From contig JAUHVL010000009.1 in NCBI GenBank assembly GCA_030425045.1, positions 1 to 64,000 of the forward strand: a stretch of DNA of 64,000 nucleotides, written 5' to 3'. The notes under the pieces were generated by a model, which saw only the letters and a list, made by a program, of their open reading frames with translations, was not told the origin of the DNA and did not search any database. The first letter of the stretch is position 1, and every line of letters starts with the position of its first letter. Below, in pieces: positions 35,177-43,416 of the stretch. The translations under genes were made by a program, and so were the position numbers. The DNA comes from a bacterium (GTDB lineage: Bacteria > Bdellovibrionota > Bacteriovoracia > Bacteriovoracales > Bacteriovoracaceae).

Positions 35177-35910
35177 ATTGCAACTCCCTCTAAGTGTTCA
35201 CCTTTTGTAATGGCCCTAAAGACATCCTGAATTCTTCCCTTTGCTGATTTTGACTTTAACTCGGCGGGTGTCCCCTCAAACAACTTCTCCCCCTCTCCAA
35301 TAATAATACAGCGATCACAAACCTCTTCGACTTCCTCAAGTATATGAGTAGAAATCAATATACATTTTTCTTTAGCAAGTTCTTTTATTAATTCCCTTAC
35401 GTCATGTTTTTGATTTGGATCCAGGCCGTCAGTTGGTTCATCTAAAATAAGAACTTTTGGGTCATGGATAAGAGACTGAGCAAGAGATACTCTTCGTTTG
35501 TAACCTTTAGATAAAGTCTCAAGTTTTTGATACTCAACATTTTCAAGGGAGCACATTTTAATTACTTTATTGATCGCTTCTTCAATTTTATCGTTAAAGA
35601 CCTCTCTCATTTTTGCGATAAAGTATAAAAACTCTCTTACATACATATCTTCATAAAGTGGTGCATTTTCAGGAACATAACCAAGATCTTTTCGAGCACT
35701 AAGGGGTTCCACCTGAACAGACTTTCCGCAAATTGTAGCATCTCCACTGGTTGGTTCTAAGAAGCCTGTAATCATTTTCATTGTGGTTGATTTTCCCGCA
35801 CCATTAGGTCCTAAAAATCCAAGAACCTCTCCTTTTTTTAATGTAAAACTCACATCATTAACTGCTTGAAAATCTCCAAATTTTTTTGAAAGCGACCTTA
35901 CCTCTAGCAT
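35173..35910 (-). CDS. ABC transporter ATPase, GldA-like
   Basis: The ATG at 35910 follows GGGAGGAG; an in-frame GTG at 35928 would read through that ribosome site, so I prefer 35910 (245 aa). Walker A GPNGAGKST, signature LSKGYKRR (with YKRR as in GldA/CcmA-like ATPases), Walker B LILDEPTDGLD and the switch His in ISTHI are intact. It energises the ABC-2 permease. The Hsp20-like gene ends 10 bases upstream. Confidence 0.92.
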   Translation of the reverse strand: MLEVRSLSKKFGDFQAVNDVSFTLKKGEVLGFLGPNGAGKSTTMKMITGFLEPTSGDATICGKSVQVEPLSARKDLGYVPENAPLYEDMYVREFLYFIAKMREVFNDKIEEAINKVIKMCSLENVEYQKLETLSKGYKRRVSLAQSLIHDPKVLILDEPTDGLDPNQKHDVRELIKELAKEKCILISTHILEEVEEVCDRCIIIGEGEKLFEGTPAELKSKSAKGRIQDVFRAITKGEHLEGVAI

Positions 35911-35920
35911 AAACTCCTCC

Positions 35921-36511
35921 CTAAACACTCAACTTCGGAAATTTAATGATTATTTTTTGACCTTCAGTATCAATCTCAACTTTATTCTCATTTACTCCCC
36001 TAGGAATGCTAAAACTTTTACTAAATGTGGAAATTGATTGAGATCTTATAAAAGAATTCCTATCTTGATTATCTGATTTATTTTTTATTTCCCCTGAAAT
36101 CGAGACCATTCCATTAGAAATATCGACATTGATGGCATCTTTATCTAAACCTCTACCATTAATTTCAATATACTTAAATTTTTCATCCTCATGGTGCTCA
36201 ACACTTAAGTCATCTTCTAGTGCTCCACCTATATTCCCAAAAAGACCTGAATCAAAAAAAGAGCTATCTAAAAAAGATTTTCGATCAAACATTTTATCCA
36301 TTTGTCTTTGCATTTGTTGGTGGAATTGATCAATATTCTTAAATGAGTTATTAATATCATTATTTTTAAGCTTTATTGGAGCTGTGGATTGATATGATAA
36401 CTGTTGATCACTATTATGATTACTTTTCAAACGAATATAATCGGTAACAAAATAAGTTAAAAGACCACCAAAAATAAATGATAAAAAAGATGCCGAAATA
36501 ACTTTTTTCAT
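35921..36511 (-). CDS. membrane-anchored Hsp20/alpha-crystallin protein
   Basis: The product is 196 aa. Residues 4-24 (VISASFLSFIFGGLLTYFV) form a membrane anchor or uncleaved signal, followed by a linker and an alpha-crystallin domain (about 105-196): YIEINGRGLDKDAINVDISNG, then ISGEIK, and FSKSFSIPRGVNENKV. Small heat-shock proteins are normally soluble; the anchor would put this one on the membrane, probably outside. It overlaps the HPF-like gene by 4 bases and leads into the ABC genes. Confidence 0.8.
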   Translation of the reverse strand: MKKVISASFLSFIFGGLLTYFVTDYIRLKSNHNSDQQLSYQSTAPIKLKNNDINNSFKNIDQFHQQMQRQMDKMFDRKSFLDSSFFDSGLFGNIGGALEDDLSVEHHEDEKFKYIEINGRGLDKDAINVDISNGMVSISGEIKNKSDNQDRNSFIRSQSISTFSKSFSIPRGVNENKVEIDTEGQKIIIKFPKLSV

Positions 36512-36825
36512 AAAGACGCCCCTTTATATTTTGAACTCATAAACTTAGAGATAACTTTCGATTTTATAGAGTCTGCAACATCAATTAAATTAATTCCTAG
36601 ATCTCTAGCAAGAATGCAAGTCTCTTGATGACCAAGTAATGCTTCACCATGAATCGTTTCTCCATCTTTGAAGAAGTTAATAGACATTCTAAAATCTTCA
36701 GAAATAAGTTCAGTGAAGCTCCGAGACAGAGACTCTAGATACCTCTTCTCTTCTTCATTTGGTCGAATATTAAATAACTTGACTGATTCAGACAGCTTAA
36801 AAAGGTTACTTCCAGGCCCTATCAC
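36508..36825 (-). CDS. HPF/RaiA-like small protein, first long gene of the ABC operon
   Basis: The GTG at 36825 follows GAGGGAGGAAA. The 105 aa product has a helix-rich first part, then strands and a helix: MSINFFKDGETIHGEALL, ...ARDLGINLIDVADSIKSKV. This recalls ribosome hibernation proteins (strand, strand, D-hyphobic-helix with paired Lys), like the other HPF-like products nearby. The match is weak. It overlaps a 30-codon frame upstream and Hsp20 downstream. Confidence 0.45.
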   Translation of the reverse strand: MIGPGSNLFKLSESVKLFNIRPNEEEKRYLESLSRSFTELISEDFRMSINFFKDGETIHGEALLGHQETCILARDLGINLIDVADSIKSKVISKFMSSKYKGASL

Positions 36826-36898
36826 TTTTCCTCCCTCTAAGATAGAAAAGCAGCCGGCATTGGATATTTAATATTGAGTCACCTACTTTTCTCTTCAT
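36806..36898 (-). CDS. small ORF, 30 aa, leader of the Hsp20-ABC operon
   Basis: The ATG at 36898 follows AGGAGATTTT at ideal spacing. The 30 aa product is basic (MKRKVGDSILNIQCR...RAWK) and its stop lies inside the next gene, so the two overlap by 20 bases. It may be a translational coupler or leader peptide. The ribosome site is the main evidence; conservation is untested. Confidence 0.4.
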   Translation of the reverse strand: MKRKVGDSILNIQCRLLFYLRGRKSDRAWK

Positions 36899-36954
36899 AA
36901 AATCTCCTAATTCACAGCAAAAATGCCTGAAAAAAGGTAAGTTACAATATACAT

Positions 36955-36984
36955 TTATCATGGTTACAGATTTTTTAGTGTCAA
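36955..36984 (-). promoter_or_regulatory. sigma-70 promoter candidate for the leftward Hsp20-ABC operon
   Basis: On the minus strand TTGACA (36984-36979) and TGATAA (36960-36955) are separated by 18 bases. The start would fall near 36948, 50 bases before the small ORF. The perfect -35 box is the stronger half. Confidence 0.45.
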
Positions 36985-37028
36985 GAGTAGTCAAAATTTT
37001 TTTTACAAAAAATTTACTTTTTCCAATA

Positions 37029-37056
37029 TTGACAAAAATTTAAATTTTATTATTTT
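37029..37056 (+). promoter_or_regulatory. sigma-70 promoter candidate for the rightward HPF-like operon
   Basis: TTGACA at 37029-37034 is followed after 16 bases by TATTTT (37051-37056). Another perfect -35 box faces the other way 45 bases to the left, so the divergent operons could share regulation. Confidence 0.4.
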
Positions 37057-37146
37057 ATACCTACGAGGCAACAAGTGTACGCCCTTCGTCCAATTAATTA
37101 ACCCTAAGGGGCCAATAGGATTTAACTGAGCAAAGGAGGTTTACTG

Positions 37147-37239
37147 ATGTCATTTTTAAAAATTAAAGATACTTTATCATTTGATGTAATCAAAACTCAT
37201 TCTTCAGGAATACCACCTGAACATCGTAAAAAACTCTAA
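37147..37239 (+). CDS. small ORF, 30 aa, leader of the HPF-like operon
   Basis: The ATG at 37147 follows AAAGGAGGTTTACTG, a strong ribosome site. The product (MSFLKIKDTLSF...GIPPEHRKKL) is soluble and basic at the end. The next gene starts 31 bases after its stop with its own GGGAGG. The opposite divergent operon also starts with a 30 aa frame, though the sequences differ. Confidence 0.45.
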   Translation: MSFLKIKDTLSFDVIKTHSSGIPPEHRKKL

Positions 37240-37270
37240 CTTTCAAAATTGTATTTCAAAGGGAGGAAGT

Positions 37271-37654
37271 ATGGTTTCACAGCGTTTTTATACCGATGAA
37301 TATAACTATATTAATTTAAACGAATCTAATTTCAAACTAGATTCAAAGTCCAAAGGACAAATACGTTCGAAATTATATCAAATACAAGAAGAAGTACCCC
37401 AATACTCAACAATCTCTCTCAATTTAAATCGAGAACAGAAAGATGATTATGAGTATTATCATGGTAACTTAAAAATTAGTACCTATAGTACAAATTTTGA
37501 AGCAAGTTCTTGTCACTTATCACTTGATAACCTCATGATAAATTTAGAAAAGGACATTAAGGCACAGTTAGAAATTTGGCGGCAAGATCGTTTTCAAAAA
37601 AGATCACAAGAACAATACAATCTTCATAAATTAACAGGAGGTTATGCTTTATGA
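37271..37654 (+). CDS. HPF/RaiA-like protein, partner of an OB-fold-like protein
   Basis: The product is 127 aa. After an N-terminal extension, strand-strand-helix architecture matches ribosome hibernation factors: VPQYSTISLNLNREQ, YYHGNLKISTYSTNFEAS, and a helix LMINLEKDIKAQLEIWRQDR. The 56825 protein aligns along its length (VPxxSxI, GxLxI, F, W+). The last codons (GGY) double as the GGAGGTTATG ribosome site of the next gene, whose ATG overlaps the stop. This arrangement recurs at 57207. Ribosome binding is inferred. Confidence 0.6.
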   Translation: MVSQRFYTDEYNYINLNESNFKLDSKSKGQIRSKLYQIQEEVPQYSTISLNLNREQKDDYEYYHGNLKISTYSTNFEASSCHLSLDNLMINLEKDIKAQLEIWRQDRFQKRSQEQYNLHKLTGGYAL

Positions 37655-38043
37655 AATTATTAAAATTTAATAATGAAAATATTAATAAAAGAGTAACTCT
37701 TAATGGCTATATTACGCCTTTGTCATGGGATGACCATGGGGGGCCTACCAAGTTTAGCCTTTATACATTAGACGATTTTGACATTCCTTTGGTTGAGGAA
37801 GGTCACTTAAAAAAACTAAGGAAAAATATAAATCAGCTCGTTGAAATTACGGGTATTATGACTCCAAGGCCATTTGAAGAAGATCATTTAAAAATAATAA
37901 AGCTAAAAAGAAAGAATTCTATCCCAACACCCACAGGTGGCGTTCAATCTTTTGATGATTTTTTCACTCAAGATTGGCAAATAAGATTACCTCGACATTC
38001 AATAAACCAAGCATTAGGACCATCACTATCCGAGGTAATTTAA
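37651..38043 (+). CDS. OB-fold-like protein paired with an HPF-like protein
   Basis: The product is 130 aa with the strand pattern of an OB fold: VTLNGYITPLSWDDHG, FSLYTLDDFDIPL, a helix of about 18 residues, VEITGIMTPR and LKIIKLKR. The protein at 57207 aligns (SGTLTPAHWEYNGD, FSIISDLSEEYFI, VQIKGKLR). OB folds bind nucleic acid or protein, which suits a ribosome-linked role. It is translationally coupled to the HPF-like gene. Confidence 0.6.
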   Translation: MKLLKFNNENINKRVTLNGYITPLSWDDHGGPTKFSLYTLDDFDIPLVEEGHLKKLRKNINQLVEITGIMTPRPFEEDHLKIIKLKRKNSIPTPTGGVQSFDDFFTQDWQIRLPRHSINQALGPSLSEVI

Positions 38044-38051
38044 ATCACTCA

Positions 38052-38082
38052 GGGATGTGGTGAATTTTGCCACATCCCTTTT
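38052..38082 (+). terminator. terminator between the OB-fold gene and the next HPF-like gene
   Basis: GGGATGTGG (38052-38060) pairs with CCACATCCC (38070-38078) across 9 bases and is followed by TTTTCT. The next ATG is only 15 bases further on, so it either terminates the operon or attenuates the 38097 gene. Confidence 0.8.
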
Positions 38083-38096
38083 CTAAAGGAGGTAAT

Positions 38097-38369
38097 ATGA
38101 ATAAAAGAAAACATCTGAAAAAGACTTTTAAAAAGATTCGAAAAGTGTTTCCTAGAGCTGAAAATATTAATATTGATGTAAAAAAACTTCCCGATGGCCA
38201 GTTTAATACAAAGCTTGAGGTCAAAGCGAAAAGAAAAAATTTATTCGCCTCAAAAATTGATAAAACTTATGTTGATTCACTTGATCGGTCATACCAAGCA
38301 ATCAAAAAACAAATTGATAAAATTAGGTGGAAAAAAGCGGTAAGAACAAAATTAGAGTTTAATATTTAA
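38097..38369 (+). CDS. HPF/RaiA-like protein, compact
   Basis: The ATG at 38097 follows AAAGGAGGTAAT; the frame is open further upstream through the terminator without support. The 90 aa product is Lys-rich: NINIDVKKLPDGQFNTKLEV, then KIDKTYVDSLDRSYQAI and a terminal helix KKQIDKIRWKK. This is the HPF pattern (F..xL.V, D.Y.xID.x...+...Q+.+.+). It probably binds the ribosome and can be expressed only if the preceding terminator is bypassed or from a promoter I did not see. Confidence 0.65.
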   Translation: MNKRKHLKKTFKKIRKVFPRAENINIDVKKLPDGQFNTKLEVKAKRKNLFASKIDKTYVDSLDRSYQAIKKQIDKIRWKKAVRTKLEFNI

Positions 38370-38375
38370 AGGAGC

Positions 38376-38402
38376 AAGAGGAGGTTTCCCTCCTCTTTCT
38401 TA
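38376..38402. terminator. bidirectional terminator hairpin
   Basis: AAGAGGAGG (38376-38384) pairs with CCTCCTCTT (38389-38397) across 4 bases, followed by TCTTATTTT. It lies between convergent genes and may serve both. Confidence 0.7.
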
Positions 38403-38404
38403 TT

Positions 38405-38884
38405 TTAAGATTCCGATTTCACACCTTCTTCTTGATGCATAAGTTGCTTTACGACATTATCTTGCCCATCTGTGAAGTTAATTTTGACAGGTTTTTCTTC
38501 TTCCATTTTAGGAAGAGCAAAATAAAGTACACCATCCTCGTAGTGGGCCTTTATTTGATCTTTAGCGACTTTTTCGGGAATTGTTAAAACTCTAGAGATT
38601 TTTTCCTCTGTATCTTGAGAGAAGATACTTCTTTTCACTCCCTCAATTGTAATCTTATCTCCTTCAAAAGAAATCTCTAGATTAGACTTACTTACACCAG
38701 GAATCTCTAGTGAGAAAAAATACCCCTCTTCTGTTTCTTTATAATTGGTTAGTGTTGAAGATCGTGAACCTTCCCAGGTGCTTTCAATTGTATCAAGAAC
38801 ATCTTTTAAATCTCGATCTAGTCCCCAAAATGTTGGTCTCAAATGTAAATTTCGTGTTGGCATATACCTTGTTCTCATCATCAT
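38405..38884 (-). CDS. Hsp20/alpha-crystallin small heat-shock protein
   Basis: The product is 159 aa. The alpha-crystallin domain (about 45-140) has YFFSLEIPGVSKSNLEISFEG... in part: LEIPGVSKSNLEI, ITIEGVKR, then ISRVLTIPEKV and ALPKME. A C-terminal V-K-I motif (PVKINF) resembles the IXI anchor. No membrane segment, so it is a cytoplasmic holdase, unlike the anchored Hsp20 at 35921. Three ATGs follow each other at the start. Confidence 0.92.
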   Translation of the reverse strand: MMMRTRYMPTRNLHLRPTFWGLDRDLKDVLDTIESTWEGSRSSTLTNYKETEEGYFFSLEIPGVSKSNLEISFEGDKITIEGVKRSIFSQDTEEKISRVLTIPEKVAKDQIKAHYEDGVLYFALPKMEEEKPVKINFTDGQDNVVKQLMHQEEGVKSES

Positions 38885-39024
38885 AACTCTCCTTTTACTT
38901 TGTTGGTTATAATAATATCTAGAGAAATCATTGATTTCTCATTCGATTCTTTACTCAATTAGAAGATGTGATAAAAAAAAGAGTCGTCAAGGTTTATAAA
39001 TAAAAAAATCGAAATTTTAGCTAA

Positions 39025-39882
39025 CTACCCAAGTTCACTAATAGACTTTTTCTTAACATCGTTAAGATAAAGACAATATTTTCGAAGTAGAGACTGCTCT
39101 ATATCGGCAATTTTATTATTTTCTACGGCAATTTTTAAAAGAATTTCTATTTCACTTTCTGAGTTAATAACAACTTTAGTTCTAGGCAAAATAGAAGGAA
39201 TAACGAGGCCCTCTTTTTTACAGAAGTTACCAATATATTTTTCTGCATTTTCAATATAATCTTTTGAAATAATCGTTCCCCAATCAAGTACACTTTTTTC
39301 AAACTCCTCAAAGTCAGTATCTTCAGGAAGCTTAAAGTTAAATGATTTTATCGAATAGTTTTTAAAGTAAGACTCGTTTTTCACAGCATGACTTAAAACT
39401 AAACTATTAGGAATAGTAATAACTCCCCCTGTGGTTTGTTGAGAGTTTTTTTCAGGACCCATTTCTAATATTTTTGTCGTCGTTATACCTTTTTCAACGA
39501 CGAAGCCTCTCATCTCATCAATTTCTATACGATCACCAACTTTAAAATGGTTATTTACTTTTATCAAAAAACCACCCATGACTGACATGATCACTTCTTT
39601 GGTAGCAATAACGATGGCCGCCGCAACAGCAAATAATGAAACCAAAACGGACTGGATATGAGAGAACCATAGTGCTATCAAAAGAATTGTAAAAATAATA
39701 TTTACGTATGTTTTTATACTTTTAATGATTTCTACTTTCTCTAACGACTTGAAATTCTTCTCTTTATCTAATTTTTTAATGAGAATTTTTTTGATGATCG
39801 TACTTATAATGAGTAGTACCAGTGAAAGTACTATTGATTTCGTTATTTCCGAGCTTAATAAAAAGTCTTTTATTTTAAACAT
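39025..39882 (-). CDS. MscS-family mechanosensitive channel
   Basis: The product is 285 aa with three membrane helices: about 15-33, 53-71 and 76-110. The pore helix and beta domain are recognisable: ATKEVIMSVMGGFLIKVNNHFKVGDRIEI, quoted here in part as MSVMGGFLIKVNNHFKVGDR, and ITIPNSLVLSHAV. MscS channels release solutes on osmotic downshock. It starts 14 bases after the M14 gene, in one operon. Confidence 0.88.
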   Translation of the reverse strand: MFKIKDFLLSSEITKSIVLSLVLLIISTIIKKILIKKLDKEKNFKSLEKVEIIKSIKTYVNIIFTILLIALWFSHIQSVLVSLFAVAAAIVIATKEVIMSVMGGFLIKVNNHFKVGDRIEIDEMRGFVVEKGITTTKILEMGPEKNSQQTTGGVITIPNSLVLSHAVKNESYFKNYSIKSFNFKLPEDTDFEEFEKSVLDWGTIISKDYIENAEKYIGNFCKKEGLVIPSILPRTKVVINSESEIEILLKIAVENNKIADIEQSLLRKYCLYLNDVKKKSISELG

Positions 39883-39896
39883 ATCATTTCCACTTT

Positions 39897-40922
39897 TTAA
39901 TCTTCTTCAGCAACAAAGTCTTCATGACCTGGAATATCTTCTGGCTCCGGCTCAAACATATTTACGCCGAGATGAAGTACTCTCGTACCGGCATCACAAT
40001 TTGGTCTAATATTTTTCCCAATGACAACTCCTGAACGATCAGCACGAACTTCTTCTCTTACTTGGCCAAAGACATCGTATACTTTTGCGATAACTTCATT
40101 TTTTTTAACCTCGTCTGCTAAAGAAGGAAGGACATCAATAATTCCTCCTTTTGTAGAGTAGATCCAATAAGAGTTATCACAGATATAGGCGTCTGTTACC
40201 ATATCTTTAACTTCTCCACTTATCATTCCAAGGTATCTCATTGTGTTTAAAATCCCATCAAGGGTTTCATCGATCAATGAATGTTGAAACGCATTTGGAT
40301 TTCCAATCTCTATCGTTATAGCGGGAATTCCCTGATCATTGGCCCAAGAACGCAGAGTTCCCTCAACATCATATTTTTTAACAATTATCTGTGGGTTTTG
40401 AAGATAAGCCAGAGTTCTTGTTTCCTCATTTTCAATATCAGCTCGCAAATACAGACTATTTACTCTTCCATGACTAGCAGTATGTAAATCTAGTAAATAA
40501 TCAAATTTTGAAATGACCTTGCTCGTAAAGCTATACGCATACAAATTACTAGTTAATCCTTCTGGCTTCCCAGGCATAATTCTATTGAGATCCACGTTGT
40601 CGGAGAAATATCTTTGATTCATTAGATAACCGGGAACGTTACTAATAGGAACAAGCACGAGAGAGCCACTTAAACTTTTGGCATCAATTTCTTCGATAAG
40701 TTTAAAAATAGTAGAAATTCCATTGAGCTCATTTCCATGAACAGCTGCCGTCAAACCTAAGACTGGCCCCTCCTTGGCCCCTCTTATAACAATAACAGGT
40801 AACTTCCAAGGTCTCCCCATTGAATTATCGGAAAGCTCAATTTGCAATCGATGAACCTCTCCTTTTTTCAAAGAATTGAGGTTCAGTTCTTCACTTTTAT
40901 CAATAATAACAACTTTATTCAT
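39897..40922 (-). CDS. M14/AspA-AstE-type deacylase or carboxypeptidase
   Basis: The product is 341 aa. Zinc site VHGNE (His62, Glu65) and DLHTASHG (His147), with a later ITIEIG that may carry the catalytic Glu, place it in the succinylglutamate desuccinylase/aspartoacylase family. The C-terminal 90 residues are a beta barrel-like module (GGIIDVLPSLADEVKKNEV), as in cluster proteins. It lies 7 bases after an ATP-grasp ligase gene. Ligase and deacylase could add and remove an amino acid or polyglutamate tail. The product at 46113 is its paralog. Confidence 0.85.
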   Translation of the reverse strand: MNKVVIIDKSEELNLNSLKKGEVHRLQIELSDNSMGRPWKLPVIVIRGAKEGPVLGLTAAVHGNELNGISTIFKLIEEIDAKSLSGSLVLVPISNVPGYLMNQRYFSDNVDLNRIMPGKPEGLTSNLYAYSFTSKVISKFDYLLDLHTASHGRVNSLYLRADIENEETRTLAYLQNPQIIVKKYDVEGTLRSWANDQGIPAITIEIGNPNAFQHSLIDETLDGILNTMRYLGMISGEVKDMVTDAYICDNSYWIYSTKGGIIDVLPSLADEVKKNEVIAKVYDVFGQVREEVRADRSGVVIGKNIRPNCDAGTRVLHLGVNMFEPEPEDIPGHEDFVAEED

Positions 40923-40929
40923 ACATTCC

Positions 40930-42351
40930 TCAAACCATAATCTCTTTTAATAATGCTTCATCGTTATCAAGAGAGCGAAAGAGCTTAGAGCGAAACGCTC
41001 CTTTTTTATTTATTAAATTCTGTGACATTTTATCTATAGCAGTAATTGAAAGTACTGTTTGAATATAGGCCTCAATCAAATCATCAGTACCAATTCCAAG
41101 CATATTGAAATCTTTTCGATCCATCAGCATTAAACGCGATGTATCCGAGTCCCATTTATTTTCATCAACTTTAATCGATAAATTTGTTCCCAAGATATCC
41201 CAACTTTTCTCAGGGATTTGTGGCTCTAAAGGAGAGCGTGCCCTTCGAGCATAAATAGCACAGGGAAAGAATCCTTGCGGAGAAGAATAAACCATCATTC
41301 GAAGATCAGCGATAAAAATATTTCCTTTTTTATTTGGAACAGTTCCCACATGAAAGAACCTGCCTTTTTCCGTTTGAGAGCTCCATTCATAATGCCCAAT
41401 CAAACTTTGAACGATAAACTGATCGTAACTATAGTCCTCTTTCATAAAGGCTTCTAATTCTTGCTCATTGGTAATGGTATAAACCCCTTGACCAGCATTC
41501 GAATAAGGGTTTTTAATGACGGCCTTACCCCCAAAGCGATTCACCCAAAGAGGTATTTCTAACTTGTTCACGTCTTTAATGGTCTCTGGCATATTTATTT
41601 TCAAACCACTATCATTAATCTCGGCATTAAATAATTCGTATGCTTTATTCGCTAAGAGCTTATTTCGACCACCGGATAAGCATACGAGAGTAGAATTAAA
41701 GATAAATGTTTTTGACGTGGTTGGAAGTCGATTCCAAGGCTTTTGAGTCACATAACGAAAAGCTGCTCTAATAGGAATCTGCTCGCCATCTCTAGTAAGA
41801 ATCATAACTCCATTTTCAAAAGTCACGTATTGCTTCTCATTATGAAAGTGAGGAATGAGGTATACTTTTTCTCCCGTTAGATCAGCAATTGTCTGGGCGT
41901 AACCTGAAGTTTCCATATAGTTTTTATCATAGATCACAGCAAGCGATCCTTTTGGAAGCCTTCTCTTTTTTAAGGCCGGTAAAAATGAGTTTTCTATCAA
42001 ATAACGATATCCCCGATGTTCATCTGCATCTGTTCGAGGAGGCATGGATTTTTGTCCTGAAGGACACGAGTTGGTTTCAAGCACCACCATCTTTCTATTC
42101 CCTCTTTCTGTCGTCACATAAAAAAGGTCTGCTCCCCCCCAAAAGAAATGTTTACATTGAGAAGTTAAGATATTACCGAGCCTATCTAAATCAACTTGAG
42201 GATTTAGGTGACCGTAGCGTTTAATAATTCTCTTATGATCCAAATTAAAAAAATGGCTAACCATAGCATGAAGTTGAGAGTTTAACGATTTGGGATAAAA
42301 GTGATTTTCCTGTTCAAAATTATCTGGTGTAATGACTTCTACTACTCTCAT
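40930..42351 (-). CDS. ATP-grasp ligase, non-RimK type
   Basis: The product is 473 aa. VIKNPYSNAGQGVYTI in the C-terminal half is a typical ATP-grasp Lys-Gly-rich strand-loop, followed by FIVQSLIGHYEW and IADLRMMVY (metal-binding D/R). The N-terminal half has ETNSCPSG. This layout recalls long ATP-grasp peptide ligases of uncharacterised families. Substrate unknown. It overlaps the LysR gene by 4 bases and precedes the M14 gene. Confidence 0.75.
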   Translation of the reverse strand: MRVVEVITPDNFEQENHFYPKSLNSQLHAMVSHFFNLDHKRIIKRYGHLNPQVDLDRLGNILTSQCKHFFWGGADLFYVTTERGNRKMVVLETNSCPSGQKSMPPRTDADEHRGYRYLIENSFLPALKKRRLPKGSLAVIYDKNYMETSGYAQTIADLTGEKVYLIPHFHNEKQYVTFENGVMILTRDGEQIPIRAAFRYVTQKPWNRLPTTSKTFIFNSTLVCLSGGRNKLLANKAYELFNAEINDSGLKINMPETIKDVNKLEIPLWVNRFGGKAVIKNPYSNAGQGVYTITNEQELEAFMKEDYSYDQFIVQSLIGHYEWSSQTEKGRFFHVGTVPNKKGNIFIADLRMMVYSSPQGFFPCAIYARRARSPLEPQIPEKSWDILGTNLSIKVDENKWDSDTSRLMLMDRKDFNMLGIGTDDLIEAYIQTVLSITAIDKMSQNLINKKGAFRSKLFRSLDNDEALLKEIMV

Positions 42352-43226
42352 CTTTTATCCTTTAGATTTTTTGTAATCAATTGATAGCCAAGTCCTTTAT
42401 AACTATTTTTTAAGATACCCCAGACTGAAGTTTGTAATTCTTCAAGCTCACCCAAAACAATTATATTTTTATCAGAAGAAAGCCTATTCATTGCGACCTC
42501 TGGGACAATGGAGAAGGCAATCCCTTTAGCTGTCACCACTTCAAACATATCAATATCATCGGCTTCACCGATAACTCTCGGGGCGAGACCATGTTTACTA
42601 AAAAAAAGCTCGATCTCATATTTTAAAAAGGAGTCATTCGTATAATTTAAAAAAGGAATCTCACTTAAACACTGGGGAAAGTTCTTCTTAAATTTGGAAT
42701 ATTTTTTATGGGCAACAGCAAACGTCCTATTCACTCCTACTCTGTAGGCACTCATAGTGGAAGATATTCCATCTTTATTATCTGTAAACATCAAATCAAT
42801 ATTACCCTCTTCTAAATCAGCAAGGAGCAAATGACGTTCATTTTCTTTGATATTGATCGAAACTTCGTTTTGCTTAAAAAGAGGAAGTAAATTTTCATAT
42901 AAAAAATACTGCGACATAAAGTGGGTAATTCCGATATCAAGCGAGCTTTTTGGAAGTGAGATATTATTTCGAAGTCTCATGGTAAGCTCGTTAGAGAGAT
43001 CAAAAATTTTCTCTGCATACTTAATGGCAAGTTCTCCTTCTTTATTAAGATAGAGGCCACGATTTTTTCTCTCAAATAAGCGGCAATTAAAATGCTCTTC
43101 AAGCAGCTTTATTTGATCACTAATTGTAGGTTGAGAGACATGTAATTTCTCAGAAGCACCTTTAATTGACCCTTCTTTTGAAACGATGTAAAAATAGTAT
43201 AAGTGGTTGAAATTAAGTCTATCCAT
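42348..43226 (-). CDS. LysR-family regulator, NhaR-like
   Basis: I choose the ATG at 43226 (MDRLNFNHLYYFYIV), as LysR proteins begin at the HTH; the frame is open for 33 more codons upstream. The HTH (GSIKGASEKLHVSQPTISDQ) and NHLYYF start match NhaR-like LysR proteins, which respond to sodium and high pH in enterobacteria. The 292 aa product has a full substrate-binding domain. It leads the operon with ATP-grasp, M14 and MscS genes, an unusual forward position for a LysR gene. Confidence 0.85.
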   Translation of the reverse strand: MDRLNFNHLYYFYIVSKEGSIKGASEKLHVSQPTISDQIKLLEEHFNCRLFERKNRGLYLNKEGELAIKYAEKIFDLSNELTMRLRNNISLPKSSLDIGITHFMSQYFLYENLLPLFKQNEVSINIKENERHLLLADLEEGNIDLMFTDNKDGISSTMSAYRVGVNRTFAVAHKKYSKFKKNFPQCLSEIPFLNYTNDSFLKYEIELFFSKHGLAPRVIGEADDIDMFEVVTAKGIAFSIVPEVAMNRLSSDKNIIVLGELEELQTSVWGILKNSYKGLGYQLITKNLKDKR

Positions 43227-43376
43227 AAAGCTCTCACATAATTCAGTTAACTTTAACCTAATTAACAAAAAGAATAAAACGATTTTTACTAAATACGATG
43301 TTAAGCTATGATAACAATATCGCACCTCAGCATAGAGAGTCCCCCTTTTGGTGGTTGTTGAGTGTATCTAATTATT

Positions 43377-43414
43377 CTTCAAGGGAGGGGTGCACCCTGC
43401 CTCTTCCCTTGAAG
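43377..43414. terminator. long stem-loop downstream of the sigma-54 activator
   Basis: CTTCAAGGGA (43377-43386) pairs with TCCCTTGAAG (43405-43414), with a further self-complementary GGGTGCACCC inside. It lies directly after the stop of the activator gene. No strong U-run follows. Confidence 0.55.
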
Positions 43415-43416
43415 TA

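Noticed and set aside
36806-36994. Longer 62 aa version of the small leader ORF
   Set aside because: The strong AGGAG site lies before the internal ATG at 36898; the longer version would include the promoter -10 region.
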